Assembly (NCBI GenBank): GCA_021399345.1
Contig: JAAFKI010000070.1
Span: 1-33,940, forward strand
Reading direction: 5' to 3'
Source: Candidatus Heimdallarchaeota archaeon
Lineage (GTDB): Archaea; Asgardarchaeota; Heimdallarchaeia; Heimdallarchaeales; Heimdallarchaeaceae
DNA: 33,940 bases
Part shown: positions 7,078 to 15,842 of the stretch, in pieces
How positions within the stretch are numbered: the stretch's first letter is position 1
How the letters are laid out: every line of letters starts with the position of its first letter
Program-made: the position numbers and the translations under genes
Notes under the pieces: model-generated
Databases searched by the model: none
Told to the model about the DNA's origin: nothing
The model's input: the letters and a program-made list of their open reading frames with translations, nothing else

Positions 7078-8424
7078 ATGTTGAGACATATGATAGGGAC
7101 AGCAGAAAAAATAGGATTTGCCGTATTAACTTTGATAATTCTAGGTGGTTCAGGGTATATCTTTAGCACTCTAGATATTCAACCGTTTTTCTTTGCAAAT
7201 CCACCAGGGGAGTTTGATCCACCAGGGGAGTTTGATCCACCAGATGTGACTGATCCACCAGATATAGGAAGTTTGAGAACGATAATAATAGAATCAAATT
7301 CAGATTTTATTCTATACGATTTACCAGGAAGTGGTTCAATTGAAAATCCCTATATAATTGATGGTAGTACAGGAGAATACACTAACTATAAAATTAAAAT
7401 CTCTGGAATAACAGTTCATGTTATCATTCAAAACTGCACTTTTCTAGGTTCTGGTGGCTTTTTAGATGATGGTATCACATTAGAGGATATTGAATTTGGT
7501 GGTATTACTATCACAGGAAATGAGTTTAAAAACAATTTTAGAGGAATTTCTCTACGCACGTATGTAGTCCTTCATATAACCCATAATAGCTTTAAAGATA
7601 ATGAATTTGCAGGAGTAGCAAGTTACTATTCTAAAAATATGCACTTAACAAATAATAGTTTCTTCAATTCAGGATTACATATTATGTCAATCACCTACTA
7701 TTTAGATACAATCACTATCGAGGATAATTATGTGAATGACAAAAAACTTGGTTATTTCGGAAACACTGATAATTTAACTATTACTTGTGGTCAAGAATAT
7801 GGTCAACTAATCTTTATTGGATGTGAAAATATATACATATCCAATGTAAATATCCAAAACACAAATGAAGGAATTCTTTGTATTTACAGTTCTAACATAA
7901 CGATTACAGGAAGCTCTATTTCTGGATGTATCACTGGTATAATGTTCATAGTTTGTAGTGAAATATACATACTAGAAAATATAATTGACGAAAACCGAGA
8001 AGGATTTAGCTGTGCAGCAAGTAACGGTGTTATCAAGGATAACATAATTTCAAATCATATGTATGGATTACGTCTTTCTAATTCGCGCTCACTTCTTATA
8101 GAAGGAAATCATTTGAATCATAATAGTAATTTTGCTATGTATCTCTTTCGATCAAGTAACAATCTAATTACAGATAACAGATTTGAATCTTCGGGAATTG
8201 GATTGAAGCTAACTGATTATTCAGACAATAATTTGATTCATCATAATATTTTCAATCTGAATAATAATCAAGCAGAAGATAATTGTCAAGGCAACATTTG
8301 GTATGATGCTATCGCTTTACATGGCAATTTCTGGTCTGACTTCAGTGGAGAAGGAGTTTATAGTATAGCTGGTTTAGCAAATGCTGTAGATCCTTATCCT
8401 CATACTATAGATGACTCCTATTGA
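7078..8424 (+). CDS. secreted/anchored right-handed beta-helix protein (NosD/PbH1-type)
   Basis: This 448-aa protein has an N-terminal membrane segment (about 12-30, acting as signal or anchor) and a Pro/Asp-rich spacer (40-62). A long array of ~22-residue beta-helix coils follows, with repeated Asn-rich turns: NCTFLGSG, GNEFKNNFRGI, HNSFKDNEFAGV, NNSFFNSG, GNHLNHNS, DNRFESSGIGL, HHNIFNLNNN. The closing motif HGNFWSDFSGEG is the GN-[FY]-W-S-D ending typical of archaeal NosD-like surface proteins. Parallel beta-helix domains of this kind bind or cleave polysaccharide or act as surface structures; no catalytic residues can be assigned. It stands alone and ends 9 nt from the convergent AOR gene. 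Confidence 0.85.
   Translation: MLRHMIGTAEKIGFAVLTLIILGGSGYIFSTLDIQPFFFANPPGEFDPPGEFDPPDVTDPPDIGSLRTIIIESNSDFILYDLPGSGSIENPYIIDGSTGEYTNYKIKISGITVHVIIQNCTFLGSGGFLDDGITLEDIEFGGITITGNEFKNNFRGISLRTYVVLHITHNSFKDNEFAGVASYYSKNMHLTNNSFFNSGLHIMSITYYLDTITIEDNYVNDKKLGYFGNTDNLTITCGQEYGQLIFIGCENIYISNVNIQNTNEGILCIYSSNITITGSSISGCITGIMFIVCSEIYILENIIDENREGFSCAASNGVIKDNIISNHMYGLRLSNSRSLLIEGNHLNHNSNFAMYLFRSSNNLITDNRFESSGIGLKLTDYSDNNLIHHNIFNLNNNQAEDNCQGNIWYDAIALHGNFWSDFSGEGVYSIAGLANAVDPYPHTIDDSY
7201..7263 (+). repeat. 18-bp tandem repeat encoding PPGEFD units
   Basis: Two perfect 18-bp copies (7201-7218 and 7219-7236) are followed by a diverged copy (7237-7254) and a partial one (7255-7263). They encode PPGEFD, PPGEFD, PPDVTD and PPD, a flexible acidic/proline spacer between the membrane anchor and the beta-helix. 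The unit number may vary between strains. Confidence 0.85.
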
Positions 8425-8433
8425 AGTAATGTG

Positions 8434-10257
8434 CTAGAGATTATCCAAACCTAATATATTCAATTCTTCTTTTGTTGGTACACCTTTAGCATCTAAACCT
8501 CTTTTCTCATAAAGAATTCTTCTTGATTCGATGAAATCTTCTTCACTTACAAAAGCTGTTTTGCCTTTAGCTCTACCCGATGGAAGAGGTTCTTTCATAA
8601 ACCGTTTAGGAAGATTATCAAATTCAATTGGTTTTTTATCTCCAAATTCTCTCATATTAAACAAACGTTTCATAATCCAAATTCTTCGAGCAACGTCAGT
8701 TAATTCCTCAGCAGTTACTTCTTTATCCCAAGCAGCTGAGAGAATATTAACACAATCATCAAAACCTAATGCAGGTTTGATACTGTGTGTGAAATGGCAT
8801 ATTGATAAACAATCTTTGATTGTTTTAAGGTCTTGTTGCTCTACTAAGGAATCGATTATCTTGATTGCGCTTTTTTCAGGAATTTCTGAGGTCGAAGGCC
8901 ATCCACGCAAATGCGAAGCCCCTACTGCAGCTGTAGCATAACTCAATCCAAGACCAAGTTTAGCACGTGGATCCCAAGCTGCAAAAGGTAATTTTTTCAC
9001 GTGAATTGCTAAGTCTTGTATATTCCAATGTTCAGCTGCTTGAGCAACACCATCAGCTAAGATATCACCTATATCTTGACGATAAGCTATTTTGTCAATA
9101 AGCTCTAGAAATTTATCAATATTACCGAACTCAATATCATCAAATTCTGGTCCCTCAACAAGTCCTTTTTCTATTGCTTCCATCGTCATTGCTATTGCGC
9201 TACCAGTACTAATTGTGTCGAGTCCTAGCTCATTACATAAATAATTAGCATGAATAACTGCTTCAGAATCACTAATCCCACAATTTCCTCCTAACATGGC
9301 TAGTGTTTCATATTCTGGTTTGGCTATTTCTTTTCTATCTTCCTCAACCCAATCAAAAACAGATGCATCTAAGGTTTCACTGCAGCCTATAGGACACTGA
9401 TAACAAGGACGTCGGAATCGTTTATATTTTTCAGCAAAAGCTTCATGTCCCAGATTATCTATATCTTCAAATTCCCCAGATTGCCAGTTACGGGTTGGGT
9501 AGTGATCAAGATCATTAGCTACTTTGACTAACCAGCTAGTCCCATGTTTATGAAGTAGATGACCATCATCTTTTGCATTTCTTGCTCTCTGAACTATATC
9601 CTTTCTTACCAATTCTATCTTCTCAGGTTTTCCATTTGTGGGTCGAGTTGAACCCTTAACTGCTACTGCTTTGAGATTCTTTGACCCAAATACAGCTCCC
9701 AAGCCTCCTCTTCCAGCATTTCGAAAATTATCAGAAGACGAACAAGCAAAATTAACAAGATTTTCTCCAGCTGGTCCTATTGTTAAGACCCTCATTTTTG
9801 GTTCTCTTTCTAACGCTTTAATCAGAACATCAGTTTCATAGACAAATTTTCCCCAGAGATCTTTTGCATCCTTAATCTCAACTTTTTGGTCCTTTATTGA
9901 GATATAGACAGGTTTGGAGGATTTACCTTCAATAATAATCAGGTCATATCCTGTAAATCTAATCTCTGGTCCAAGAAAACCACCAACATTACTATCTAAA
10001 TACAAACCAGTTAACGGGCTTTTTGTTCCAATTGCATATCGTCCACTCACAGGTACTTTTGTCCCCTGAATTGGTCCAGGAGCAATAATGATTTTGTTTT
10101 CAGGAGATAAGGGGTCGATATTTGGTTCTAGTTCTTTGTATAGATAATAAGTTATGTAACCAGTTCCCCCCATATAATCTAAAACAACAGATTCAGGAAT
10201 TTTTTCTGTGGAAATACTATTGTCTGTTAGATTAATTCGCAGAAGCTTATCATTCAT
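8434..10257 (-). CDS. aor: aldehyde:ferredoxin oxidoreductase (tungsten enzyme), paralogue 1
   Basis: AOR-family enzymes oxidise aldehydes to carboxylic acids with reduction of ferredoxin, using a tungsto-bispterin cofactor and one [4Fe-4S] cluster. The 607-aa length is normal. Cluster ligands are CYQCPIGC (C285, C288, C292) and C487 (or C483) far downstream. Pterin-binding motifs include GRGGLGAVFGSKNLKA (about 183-198), GLDTISTG (345-352) and AAVGASHLRGW (443-453). The protein is cytoplasmic. The ATG at 10257 lies 27 nt from a strong TATA box. A second, closely similar AOR is encoded on the same strand at 10986-12803. The specific substrate cannot be read from sequence; AOR, FOR, GAPOR and WOR clades share these motifs, so the family is certain but the subtype is not. 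Confidence 0.95.
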   Translation of the reverse strand: MNDKLLRINLTDNSISTEKIPESVVLDYMGGTGYITYYLYKELEPNIDPLSPENKIIIAPGPIQGTKVPVSGRYAIGTKSPLTGLYLDSNVGGFLGPEIRFTGYDLIIIEGKSSKPVYISIKDQKVEIKDAKDLWGKFVYETDVLIKALEREPKMRVLTIGPAGENLVNFACSSSDNFRNAGRGGLGAVFGSKNLKAVAVKGSTRPTNGKPEKIELVRKDIVQRARNAKDDGHLLHKHGTSWLVKVANDLDHYPTRNWQSGEFEDIDNLGHEAFAEKYKRFRRPCYQCPIGCSETLDASVFDWVEEDRKEIAKPEYETLAMLGGNCGISDSEAVIHANYLCNELGLDTISTGSAIAMTMEAIEKGLVEGPEFDDIEFGNIDKFLELIDKIAYRQDIGDILADGVAQAAEHWNIQDLAIHVKKLPFAAWDPRAKLGLGLSYATAAVGASHLRGWPSTSEIPEKSAIKIIDSLVEQQDLKTIKDCLSICHFTHSIKPALGFDDCVNILSAAWDKEVTAEELTDVARRIWIMKRLFNMREFGDKKPIEFDNLPKRFMKEPLPSGRAKGKTAFVSEEDFIESRRILYEKRGLDAKGVPTKEELNILGLDNL

Positions 10258-10275
10258 GTTTGTCCAGAAAATATA

Positions 10276-10290
10276 CTTCTTATAAATATT
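10276..10290 (-). promoter_or_regulatory. TATA box of AOR paralogue 1
   Basis: The minus strand reads AATATTTATAAGAAG, centred about 27 nt upstream of the ATG at 10257, implying a leaderless transcript. Confidence 0.55.
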
Positions 10291-10408
10291 GTTCTTCTTC
10301 TATTCTTCTTTGCAATTTCAAGGTCTTAGAGAATTTTAATTAAAACAAAAGCCTATATACACTAGAAAAATCACTTGTGAAAATTCAGTTCAAAGTTAAA
10401 TTGAAAGA

Positions 10409-10419
10409 TATTTATAATC
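10409..10419 (+). promoter_or_regulatory. TATA box of the methyltransferase gene
   Basis: TATTTATAATC lies ~27 nt before the ATG at 10441, preceded by a purine-rich BRE-like GAAAGA. Confidence 0.5.
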
Positions 10420-10440
10420 TCTTGACTATGCTAAAATAGC

Positions 10441-10968
10441 ATGACTAGGATATTAGCTAATATTGAGTTCCAGGTTATGAGCTTTTTTTTTAAGTTTCGA
10501 GATATACTCATTCCTCCTCAGAAAATTTTAAATGAAATTGGTATAAGTCCTGGTTTCTTTTTACTTGATTATGGATGTGGTCCTGGTAGTTTTAGTTTTG
10601 CTGCATCTGAACTAGTTGGAAAATCTGGTAAAGTTTTTGCTTTAGATATTCATCCTCTTGCATTAAAAAAAGTTAAGAAAAGATCCTCACAACGAGGATA
10701 TTCGAACATCGAAACAATATATTCAGATTGTGATACTGGTTTAGGAGACAGTTCTATAGATGTTGTTTTATTGTTTGATACTATTCATATGTTAAGTGAG
10801 CCTGAGAAAATATTACAAGAAATTCGTAGAATATTGAAACCTAAGGGAACTTTATCTCTAACTATTCACCGACCTGACAAAAAGAAGGCTATTCTGAAGG
10901 TAGAAAAAACAGATTTGTTCCAGTTCTCATTTAAAGGAAAACACACCTACAATTTCTTGAAAAAGTAA
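10441..10968 (+). CDS. class I SAM-dependent methyltransferase
   Basis: This 175-aa protein has the Rossmann methyltransferase motifs in order: motif I LLDYGCGPGSFSFAA (about 41-55), acidic motif II VFALDIHPLAL (about 66-76), motif IV DVVLLFDTIHML (about 106-117) and the post-motif helix and strand LQEIRRILKPKGTLSL. The family (Methyltransf_11/25) methylates small molecules, quinones, metalloids or proteins; the substrate cannot be told. The C-terminal beta sheet seems short, so the protein is near the lower size limit. It sits between two AOR paralogues but on the opposite strand, so co-expression is not implied. It ends 17 nt from convergent AOR paralogue 2. Confidence 0.85.
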   Translation: MTRILANIEFQVMSFFFKFRDILIPPQKILNEIGISPGFFLLDYGCGPGSFSFAASELVGKSGKVFALDIHPLALKKVKKRSSQRGYSNIETIYSDCDTGLGDSSIDVVLLFDTIHMLSEPEKILQEIRRILKPKGTLSLTIHRPDKKKAILKVEKTDLFQFSFKGKHTYNFLKK

Positions 10969-10985
10969 GAGAAAAAAAGGAAATT

Positions 10986-12803
10986 TTAGTCATCAATTTT
11001 TAGACGTTTAATTTCATCTTTTTTAGGTATTCCTACTTCATCTAAACCTCGTTTTTTGTATAAAAGCTGTAAAGATTTCTTGAAATCCTCTTCATTGACA
11101 AAAGCTTTGCTTCCTTCTGCTCTACCCGATGGTAAAGGTTCATTCATGAATCTATTGGGAAGAACATCATAATCAATTGGTTTGTAATTATCGAACTGAT
11201 TGATATTGAAAAGACGTTTAGTTATCCAGATTCTTTGTGCAATCTCCATCATTTCTTCTTTAGACACTTCTCTATTCCACATAGCAGATAGAATGTTTTG
11301 TCTGTCTTCAAAGCTGAAGCCTTCTTTGATAGCATATGAAAAAGTACAGACTACTAAACAATCTATGAGAGATTTGTAATCTTGCTGCTCCATAAGTGAA
11401 TCAACTACATCTAATGCACTCTTGTCTTTTGGAACCTCAGAAGTGGCAGGCCATCCACGTAAATGTGAAGCTCCTACTGCAGCTGTAGCATAGCTCAAGC
11501 CTAATCCCAGTTTTCCTCTAGGATCCCAAGCTGCAAATGGAAGGCCTTTGACATGTATTGCTAAGTGTTCTATTCCCCATTTTTCTGCTGCTTGTGCTAC
11601 TCCTTCTGCTAGAACAGCTCCAAATCCTTTTCTGTAAGCTATCATTTCTAGAATTTCTAGAATTTTCTCTTTATTTCCAAACTTTACTCCTTCAAATTCT
11701 GGTCCTGATAACAATCCTTTTTCAACAGCTTCCATTGTCATTGCTATAGCACTACCAGTACTAATAGTGTCGAGTCCAAGTTGATTACACAAATAATTGG
11801 CATGTATCAGTGTCTCAAGATCACTTAATCCTACATTCCCACCCAACATTGCCATTGTCTCATATTCTGGTCTAGCTATTTCTTTTGCATCTGTCCAAGG
11901 AAAAGCAGAGGCATCCAGTGTGCTTGAACACCCAATTGGGCAGTTATAACAGGGCCTTCTAATAGCAGTATATTTCTCATCTAAATCCACTCCACTTAAT
12001 TTCTCATGTTCTTCAAATTCTCCCGATTGCCAATTGCGTGTCGGATATTGACTCATCTCATTTGAGAACCCTACAGCATTACTTGTTCCATATGTGAACA
12101 TTTCAGATCCTGAATCCTTAGCAGTTTTTGAACGTTTGAGTAAATCTTTTTGTATTTCATCTATCTTTTCTTGATTTCCATTTGTTGGTCGAGTTGATCC
12201 TTTTATTCCTACAGCTTTGAGATTCTTTGATCCAAATACAGCTCCTAACCCTCCTCTTCCTGGATTTCTGTGACCATCAGCTGTTGGACATGAAATTTTG
12301 ACTAGATTTTCTCCTGCTGGACCTATACAGATAATTCTCATTCTAGTCTCTTCTTCGTCTTCTCTAATCTTAGCTTCTGTTTTATTAGCATATTTTCCCC
12401 ATAGATGAGCTGCATCTTTTATTTCCACTTTGTCATCTTTAATGGAAATATAGACCGGTTTCTCCGATTTCCCTTCAATTATTATTAGATCATATCCAGC
12501 CATTCTAATCTCAGGGCCAATAAATCCTCCACAGTGAGAATCTAGAAAATGATTTGTTAAAGGGCTTTTAGTACCTACCGCATATCTACCAGTAATAGGA
12601 ATCTTTGTCCCTTGTGCAGGTCCAGGAGCAATAATAATTTTGTTTTCAGGAGATAAAGGATCTATTTTCTCTTTGAGTTCTTTGAACAAGTAGTAACTAA
12701 TGAAACCAGTTCCACCAATATACTGTTTAATTACTTTCTCAGGTATCTCCTCAATACTTATTTTCCCCTGTGTAAGATCAATTCTAAGAAGCTTATTATT
12801 CAT
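10986..12803 (-). CDS. aor: aldehyde:ferredoxin oxidoreductase (tungsten enzyme), paralogue 2
   Basis: This 605-aa AOR is clearly paralogous to the one at 8434-10257; long blocks match residue for residue (for example SPENKIIIAPGP, YPTRNWQSGEFE, LPSGRA). Cluster ligands are conserved as C285, C288, C292 and C486 (or C482), with GRGGLGAVFGSKNLKA and GLDTISTG retained. Differences cluster at about 140-175, 232-252 and 268-282, which may change substrate access. One extra cysteine (C91, SHCGGF) replaces Val of the first copy. The two genes probably arose by tandem duplication. The ATG at 12803 follows a TATA-like box (12823-12835). Redox partner ferredoxin genes are not in the window. Confidence 0.95.
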   Translation of the reverse strand: MNNKLLRIDLTQGKISIEEIPEKVIKQYIGGTGFISYYLFKELKEKIDPLSPENKIIIAPGPAQGTKIPITGRYAVGTKSPLTNHFLDSHCGGFIGPEIRMAGYDLIIIEGKSEKPVYISIKDDKVEIKDAAHLWGKYANKTEAKIREDEEETRMRIICIGPAGENLVKISCPTADGHRNPGRGGLGAVFGSKNLKAVGIKGSTRPTNGNQEKIDEIQKDLLKRSKTAKDSGSEMFTYGTSNAVGFSNEMSQYPTRNWQSGEFEEHEKLSGVDLDEKYTAIRRPCYNCPIGCSSTLDASAFPWTDAKEIARPEYETMAMLGGNVGLSDLETLIHANYLCNQLGLDTISTGSAIAMTMEAVEKGLLSGPEFEGVKFGNKEKILEILEMIAYRKGFGAVLAEGVAQAAEKWGIEHLAIHVKGLPFAAWDPRGKLGLGLSYATAAVGASHLRGWPATSEVPKDKSALDVVDSLMEQQDYKSLIDCLVVCTFSYAIKEGFSFEDRQNILSAMWNREVSKEEMMEIAQRIWITKRLFNINQFDNYKPIDYDVLPNRFMNEPLPSGRAEGSKAFVNEEDFKKSLQLLYKKRGLDEVGIPKKDEIKRLKIDD

Positions 12804-12822
12804 AAACTTCTGAAGTTTTACA

Positions 12823-12835
12823 CGTTTTTAAGTAT
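12823..12835 (-). promoter_or_regulatory. TATA box of AOR paralogue 2
   Basis: The minus strand reads ATACTTAAAAACG, centred about 26 nt upstream of the ATG at 12803. Confidence 0.4.
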
Positions 12836-12846
12836 TATTCCCAAAA

Positions 12847-12891
12847 AAGAAAAAGAAGAAGGTAGATTATTCTCTCTTTTTTCTTTTTCTT
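12847..12891. repeat. 11-bp purine/pyrimidine inverted repeat between divergent genes
   Basis: AAGAAAAAGAA (12847-12857) is perfectly repeated inverted as TTCTTTTTCTT (12881-12891), with a 23-nt spacer. It lies between the promoters of AOR paralogue 2 and the 98-aa gene. It could be an operator pair or a low-complexity coincidence. Confidence 0.35.
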
Positions 12892-12914
12892 AAGTTTAAA
12901 ACAAGAATACGAAA

Positions 12915-12925
12915 CTTAAAAATAT
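12915..12925 (+). promoter_or_regulatory. TATA box of the 98-aa gene
   Basis: CTTAAAAATAT is centred 28 nt upstream of the ATG at 12948, again consistent with a leaderless transcript. Confidence 0.5.
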
Positions 12926-12947
12926 CTTAGCTTTTCTCTTTATTTAG

Positions 12948-13244
12948 ATGATTTATCACACAGTTTCTCCTTGTAAGAAAAAGAAAGGATTTGAGGGAAT
13001 ACCTGAGGAATTTCACGATGTATCATTACAACAGCTTAAAGATGAACTACTTGGTAATCTAAAATCCTACAAGTTGCTTAGAGAAACGAAGGTAATGTTA
13101 ATTTTTCAAGATGAAAAAAAAGGTAATAAACTATCCATTTTCCCTTCATGCCGAGTTTTTGTTCATGGAGATTTAAAGGAAGATGAAGCAATAGTTATCT
13201 TTGAACAAGTGAGTAAATCTATTGAAAGAATAATTGCGTCTTAG
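12948..13244 (+). CDS. 98-aa protein with possible TBP-like half-fold
   Basis: I do not recognise a named family. After a short basic N-terminus and an amphipathic helix (SLQQLKDELLGNLKSY), the C-terminal half reads strand KVMLIFQ, turn, strand KLSIFPSCRVFVHGDL, then helix EDEAIVIFEQVSKSIERI. This order and the pattern I-F-x-S-x-x-V-x-x-x-G followed by a long helix resemble one half of the TATA-binding-protein fold (LIFVSGKVVLTGAK plus helix). The similarity is weak and only half a TBP is present. The protein is probably cytoplasmic. It is preceded by its own TATA box. Confidence 0.6.
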   Translation: MIYHTVSPCKKKKGFEGIPEEFHDVSLQQLKDELLGNLKSYKLLRETKVMLIFQDEKKGNKLSIFPSCRVFVHGDLKEDEAIVIFEQVSKSIERIIAS

Positions 13245-13266
13245 TTCATATCGTTTTTTCATAACA

Positions 13267-13275
13267 ATTATATAG
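13267..13275 (+). promoter_or_regulatory. TATA box supporting the GTG start at 13298
   Basis: ATTATATAG is centred ~27 nt upstream of the GTG, the spacing seen at ATG-started genes here. It supports GTG initiation. Confidence 0.5.
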
Positions 13276-13297
13276 TCTCTCCTTCTTTCATAGTGAT

Positions 13298-14086
13298 GTG
13301 CAAGGCGGAGTACATCTTCTTACAGGCTTACTTTTAGCTAGTTTTAGCAAAAGAAAAGAGTACAAACTGGGAGCAGTTTTGGGAGCCATACTTCCAGATT
13401 TTGATATTTTCATTATGGCTTTCGTCTATCTGTTTATTGGTGAAAAAGCTTCTGTTGTTCATCGGTCTTTAACTCACAGTCTTTTGTTTTTAATTGTAGT
13501 TCCAGGAATTGTTGTAAGTTTAAACTTTATTCCAAAGATTAAGAATAAGAAAAATTATGACTTTCTTGGTTTAGGTATAGGATTATTCTTTGGTCTTGCT
13601 GTACATATTTTAATTGATATGATGTATTTGACTGGAGTTTATTTTCTCTGGCCTTTCTCCTCACAAGATATCGGTTTTCCAATTGTAGCCTTTGCCAATA
13701 TTGATCAAGGAATAGCTAGTAATGTTCTAAAGCTAAAATTGATTCAAACTACTGATTTCTACACTGATATATTCTTTTTCTTCATTCCAGTCCTTGTATT
13801 AGCTTACAAAATGGATGTTCATAAGAAAATCAGATTACCAATCCTTGTTATTGTGGTTGTAGACTTCCTTGTAACAACTGTTTTTGTTGGTTTAGCCTTT
13901 AACACGAATATTTCGTATGTAGACCATGTAATTTACCTCTATTACCTTGGCACTTTCTTTCTATTACTTTCGGTGATTGCGCCCATACTTTTTAGAAATG
14001 TCATTAGAGAGTTCAAATTCAATATCGGGGAAATGTCGATAATGATTGGATTGTTAATATTTTCACAATTCCTGCTTTATTTCTAG
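13298..14086 (+). CDS. YdjM/DUF457-type membrane-bound metal-dependent hydrolase
   Basis: This 262-aa polytopic membrane protein carries the motifs of the YdjM (LexA-regulated inner membrane hydrolase) family: an early His in GGVHLLTG, the pair PDFD (about 34-37), HRSLTHSLLF (about 55-64) and HILIDMMYLTGVYFLWPF (about 108-125). These His and Asp residues are proposed to bind metal near the membrane surface. About six to eight hydrophobic segments follow. The reaction is unknown across the family. The start is a GTG, with a TATA box centred ~27 nt upstream, so it is probably leaderless. The gene ends 3 nt from the convergent HEAT-repeat gene. Confidence 0.8.
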   Translation: MQGGVHLLTGLLLASFSKRKEYKLGAVLGAILPDFDIFIMAFVYLFIGEKASVVHRSLTHSLLFLIVVPGIVVSLNFIPKIKNKKNYDFLGLGIGLFFGLAVHILIDMMYLTGVYFLWPFSSQDIGFPIVAFANIDQGIASNVLKLKLIQTTDFYTDIFFFFIPVLVLAYKMDVHKKIRLPILVIVVVDFLVTTVFVGLAFNTNISYVDHVIYLYYLGTFFLLLSVIAPILFRNVIREFKFNIGEMSIMIGLLIFSQFLLYF

Positions 14087-14089
14087 AAA

Positions 14090-15724
14090 CTAGATAAAGT
14101 CTTGAACATCTAATTCTGTTAAAAGCAAGAAAATGTCTTCTTTAACTAATGTTTTACTGACTACTTCCATTAGCTTGTTGATGACCTTTTCTGGTAAAAC
14201 CTGTTCATCTGCTATCATCAATTCCTTAAATAGACTTATTACTCCTTCTAGAACTTCAGGATCAGCTGATAAGTAGAGTAATGTTTTGATGAACTGTTTA
14301 ACATCACTTGGAATCAATTTTCTCGAAACTATCAGATCGGAAAATGTCAATAGTACTTGTTCTGTAACTCCTATATCCTTATGCAATTTTAGGCATTCTA
14401 CGAAGATATTTGCAAATTCAGTTGAGAAACTTTCTGGATTGTTTAGGATTATACTCTCTATAATACTATATGCTCGGAATGCTACAAATGGATGATATGA
14501 TTTGAGCGTGATATCGTCTAATGTTTGCAAAATAATGTTAGTAAGGTCTGAATCAAGGTTCATGAAAGAATATTTTTCTACATTTTGTAGAGCAGTATAA
14601 CAAATATTTTCCTCTTTTGTATTAAGAACTATACTCATTATAACACTAATTGCTGATGAAAAAATATCAGGGGAAGCTTGAAGTATAATTTGAGTAAACA
14701 ACTCTATAGCCCTTATTCTGACGTTTTTATTATGATGAGATTTAAGAATCTTAATTATTCTCTGAACATTTTCCTCACTTAAGTAACTTTTTTCGATAAT
14801 TGAATTAAGCGCTTTTAATCCCATCTCACGGAGACGGTCTTCATATGTTGCTCGAACAATCCCAATCATTAAATCAATCAGATAAGGGATTTTTTCTTCT
14901 CTAGTCAACACTAAATCAGGATAAGCTTTTATTGCTGTTTCTCTTATTTTCTGATCATAAGAAAATTTGAGCAATTTCACAATATCAGTTGTAAATTGAT
15001 TCAGTTTTGCTAATGTTCTTTTTCTGACAATAATTTCTTCGAGACTTCTAAAAGCCACAATTCTCATCTCGAAGTCTTCAGATGCTTTAAAGATCATAAT
15101 GTATGCTTCAGCTATTCCAAAATAAGGCGTGTATTTGTCAATATTTGTGATAATGTTATTTAAACAACCTATAGCGTTTAATCTTTCAGTTTCTTCAGAA
15201 CTCATTCTTAAGATTTCCACAATCGCAATTGCAACATCCCTACCCATATCAGGATCTTCAATAGGCAGCAACAATATTGAGTTCACCAATCCCTTTACAT
15301 TGGGTTGTTTTGGTAAAAACCTGTCTTTTTCCACTGCTTTGAAAAGTTGTTTAAGTTCAACAGAATCTTTCCAATTGAATTTGATTTTTCTCATTCCTTT
15401 CCTAATAATTTCAAATTCCTTAGTGAGATTAAACAGCTGATTATCTATTTTAGTTTCATAATTTACAGTTTCACTTCTTATTCCCTCAATTATTTCTCCT
15501 TCTGTTTCTTCTGATGTTATTAAGGAAGCTAAAGCTCGAGAAGCAGCGTCTCTTACTTTTGGATTAAGGTCGTTTAATTGTGAATTTAGAAGAGCTTCTA
15601 GAACCTTTGAGTGACGATAATTACTCAAGATATATGCGGCTCTTTCCCTCTGTAGAGGTATAGAGCTATACTTCAATTGCTTAATTAAAGCATCAATATC
15701 TGAAGAATCTTCTGAGTCACTCAT
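14090..15724 (-). CDS. HEAT/ARM-repeat protein, 544 aa
   Basis: The protein consists almost entirely of paired helices with HEAT/ARM spacing. An N-terminal repeat (ALIKQLKYSSIPLQRERAA, then LLNSQLNDLNPKVRDAASRAL) matches the classic D-V-R-x-x-A-A pattern. Later repeats are more diverged (for example ILKSHHNKNVRIRAIELFT, VEVLRMSSEETERLNAI-like). A Glu-rich insert sits at about 68-85. There is no catalytic motif, signal or membrane span, so a solenoid scaffold is likely. It is different from the HEAT protein at 1515-2633, which has far fewer repeats. The ATG at 15724 has a TATA-like box centred ~30 nt upstream (15749-15759). Confidence 0.75.
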   Translation of the reverse strand: MSDSEDSSDIDALIKQLKYSSIPLQRERAAYILSNYRHSKVLEALLNSQLNDLNPKVRDAASRALASLITSEETEGEIIEGIRSETVNYETKIDNQLFNLTKEFEIIRKGMRKIKFNWKDSVELKQLFKAVEKDRFLPKQPNVKGLVNSILLLPIEDPDMGRDVAIAIVEILRMSSEETERLNAIGCLNNIITNIDKYTPYFGIAEAYIMIFKASEDFEMRIVAFRSLEEIIVRKRTLAKLNQFTTDIVKLLKFSYDQKIRETAIKAYPDLVLTREEKIPYLIDLMIGIVRATYEDRLREMGLKALNSIIEKSYLSEENVQRIIKILKSHHNKNVRIRAIELFTQIILQASPDIFSSAISVIMSIVLNTKEENICYTALQNVEKYSFMNLDSDLTNIILQTLDDITLKSYHPFVAFRAYSIIESIILNNPESFSTEFANIFVECLKLHKDIGVTEQVLLTFSDLIVSRKLIPSDVKQFIKTLLYLSADPEVLEGVISLFKELMIADEQVLPEKVINKLMEVVSKTLVKEDIFLLLTELDVQDFI

Positions 15725-15842
15725 AGTATTAATTTACCATTTACTTCTGAGTATAAGAATTTTATTTTACTTTTAAATGAAGTTTTTGGATTCAACTTAC
15801 TAACAAAAAATCTTTATTGAAGCAGAATCTGAAAAGGGTAAG

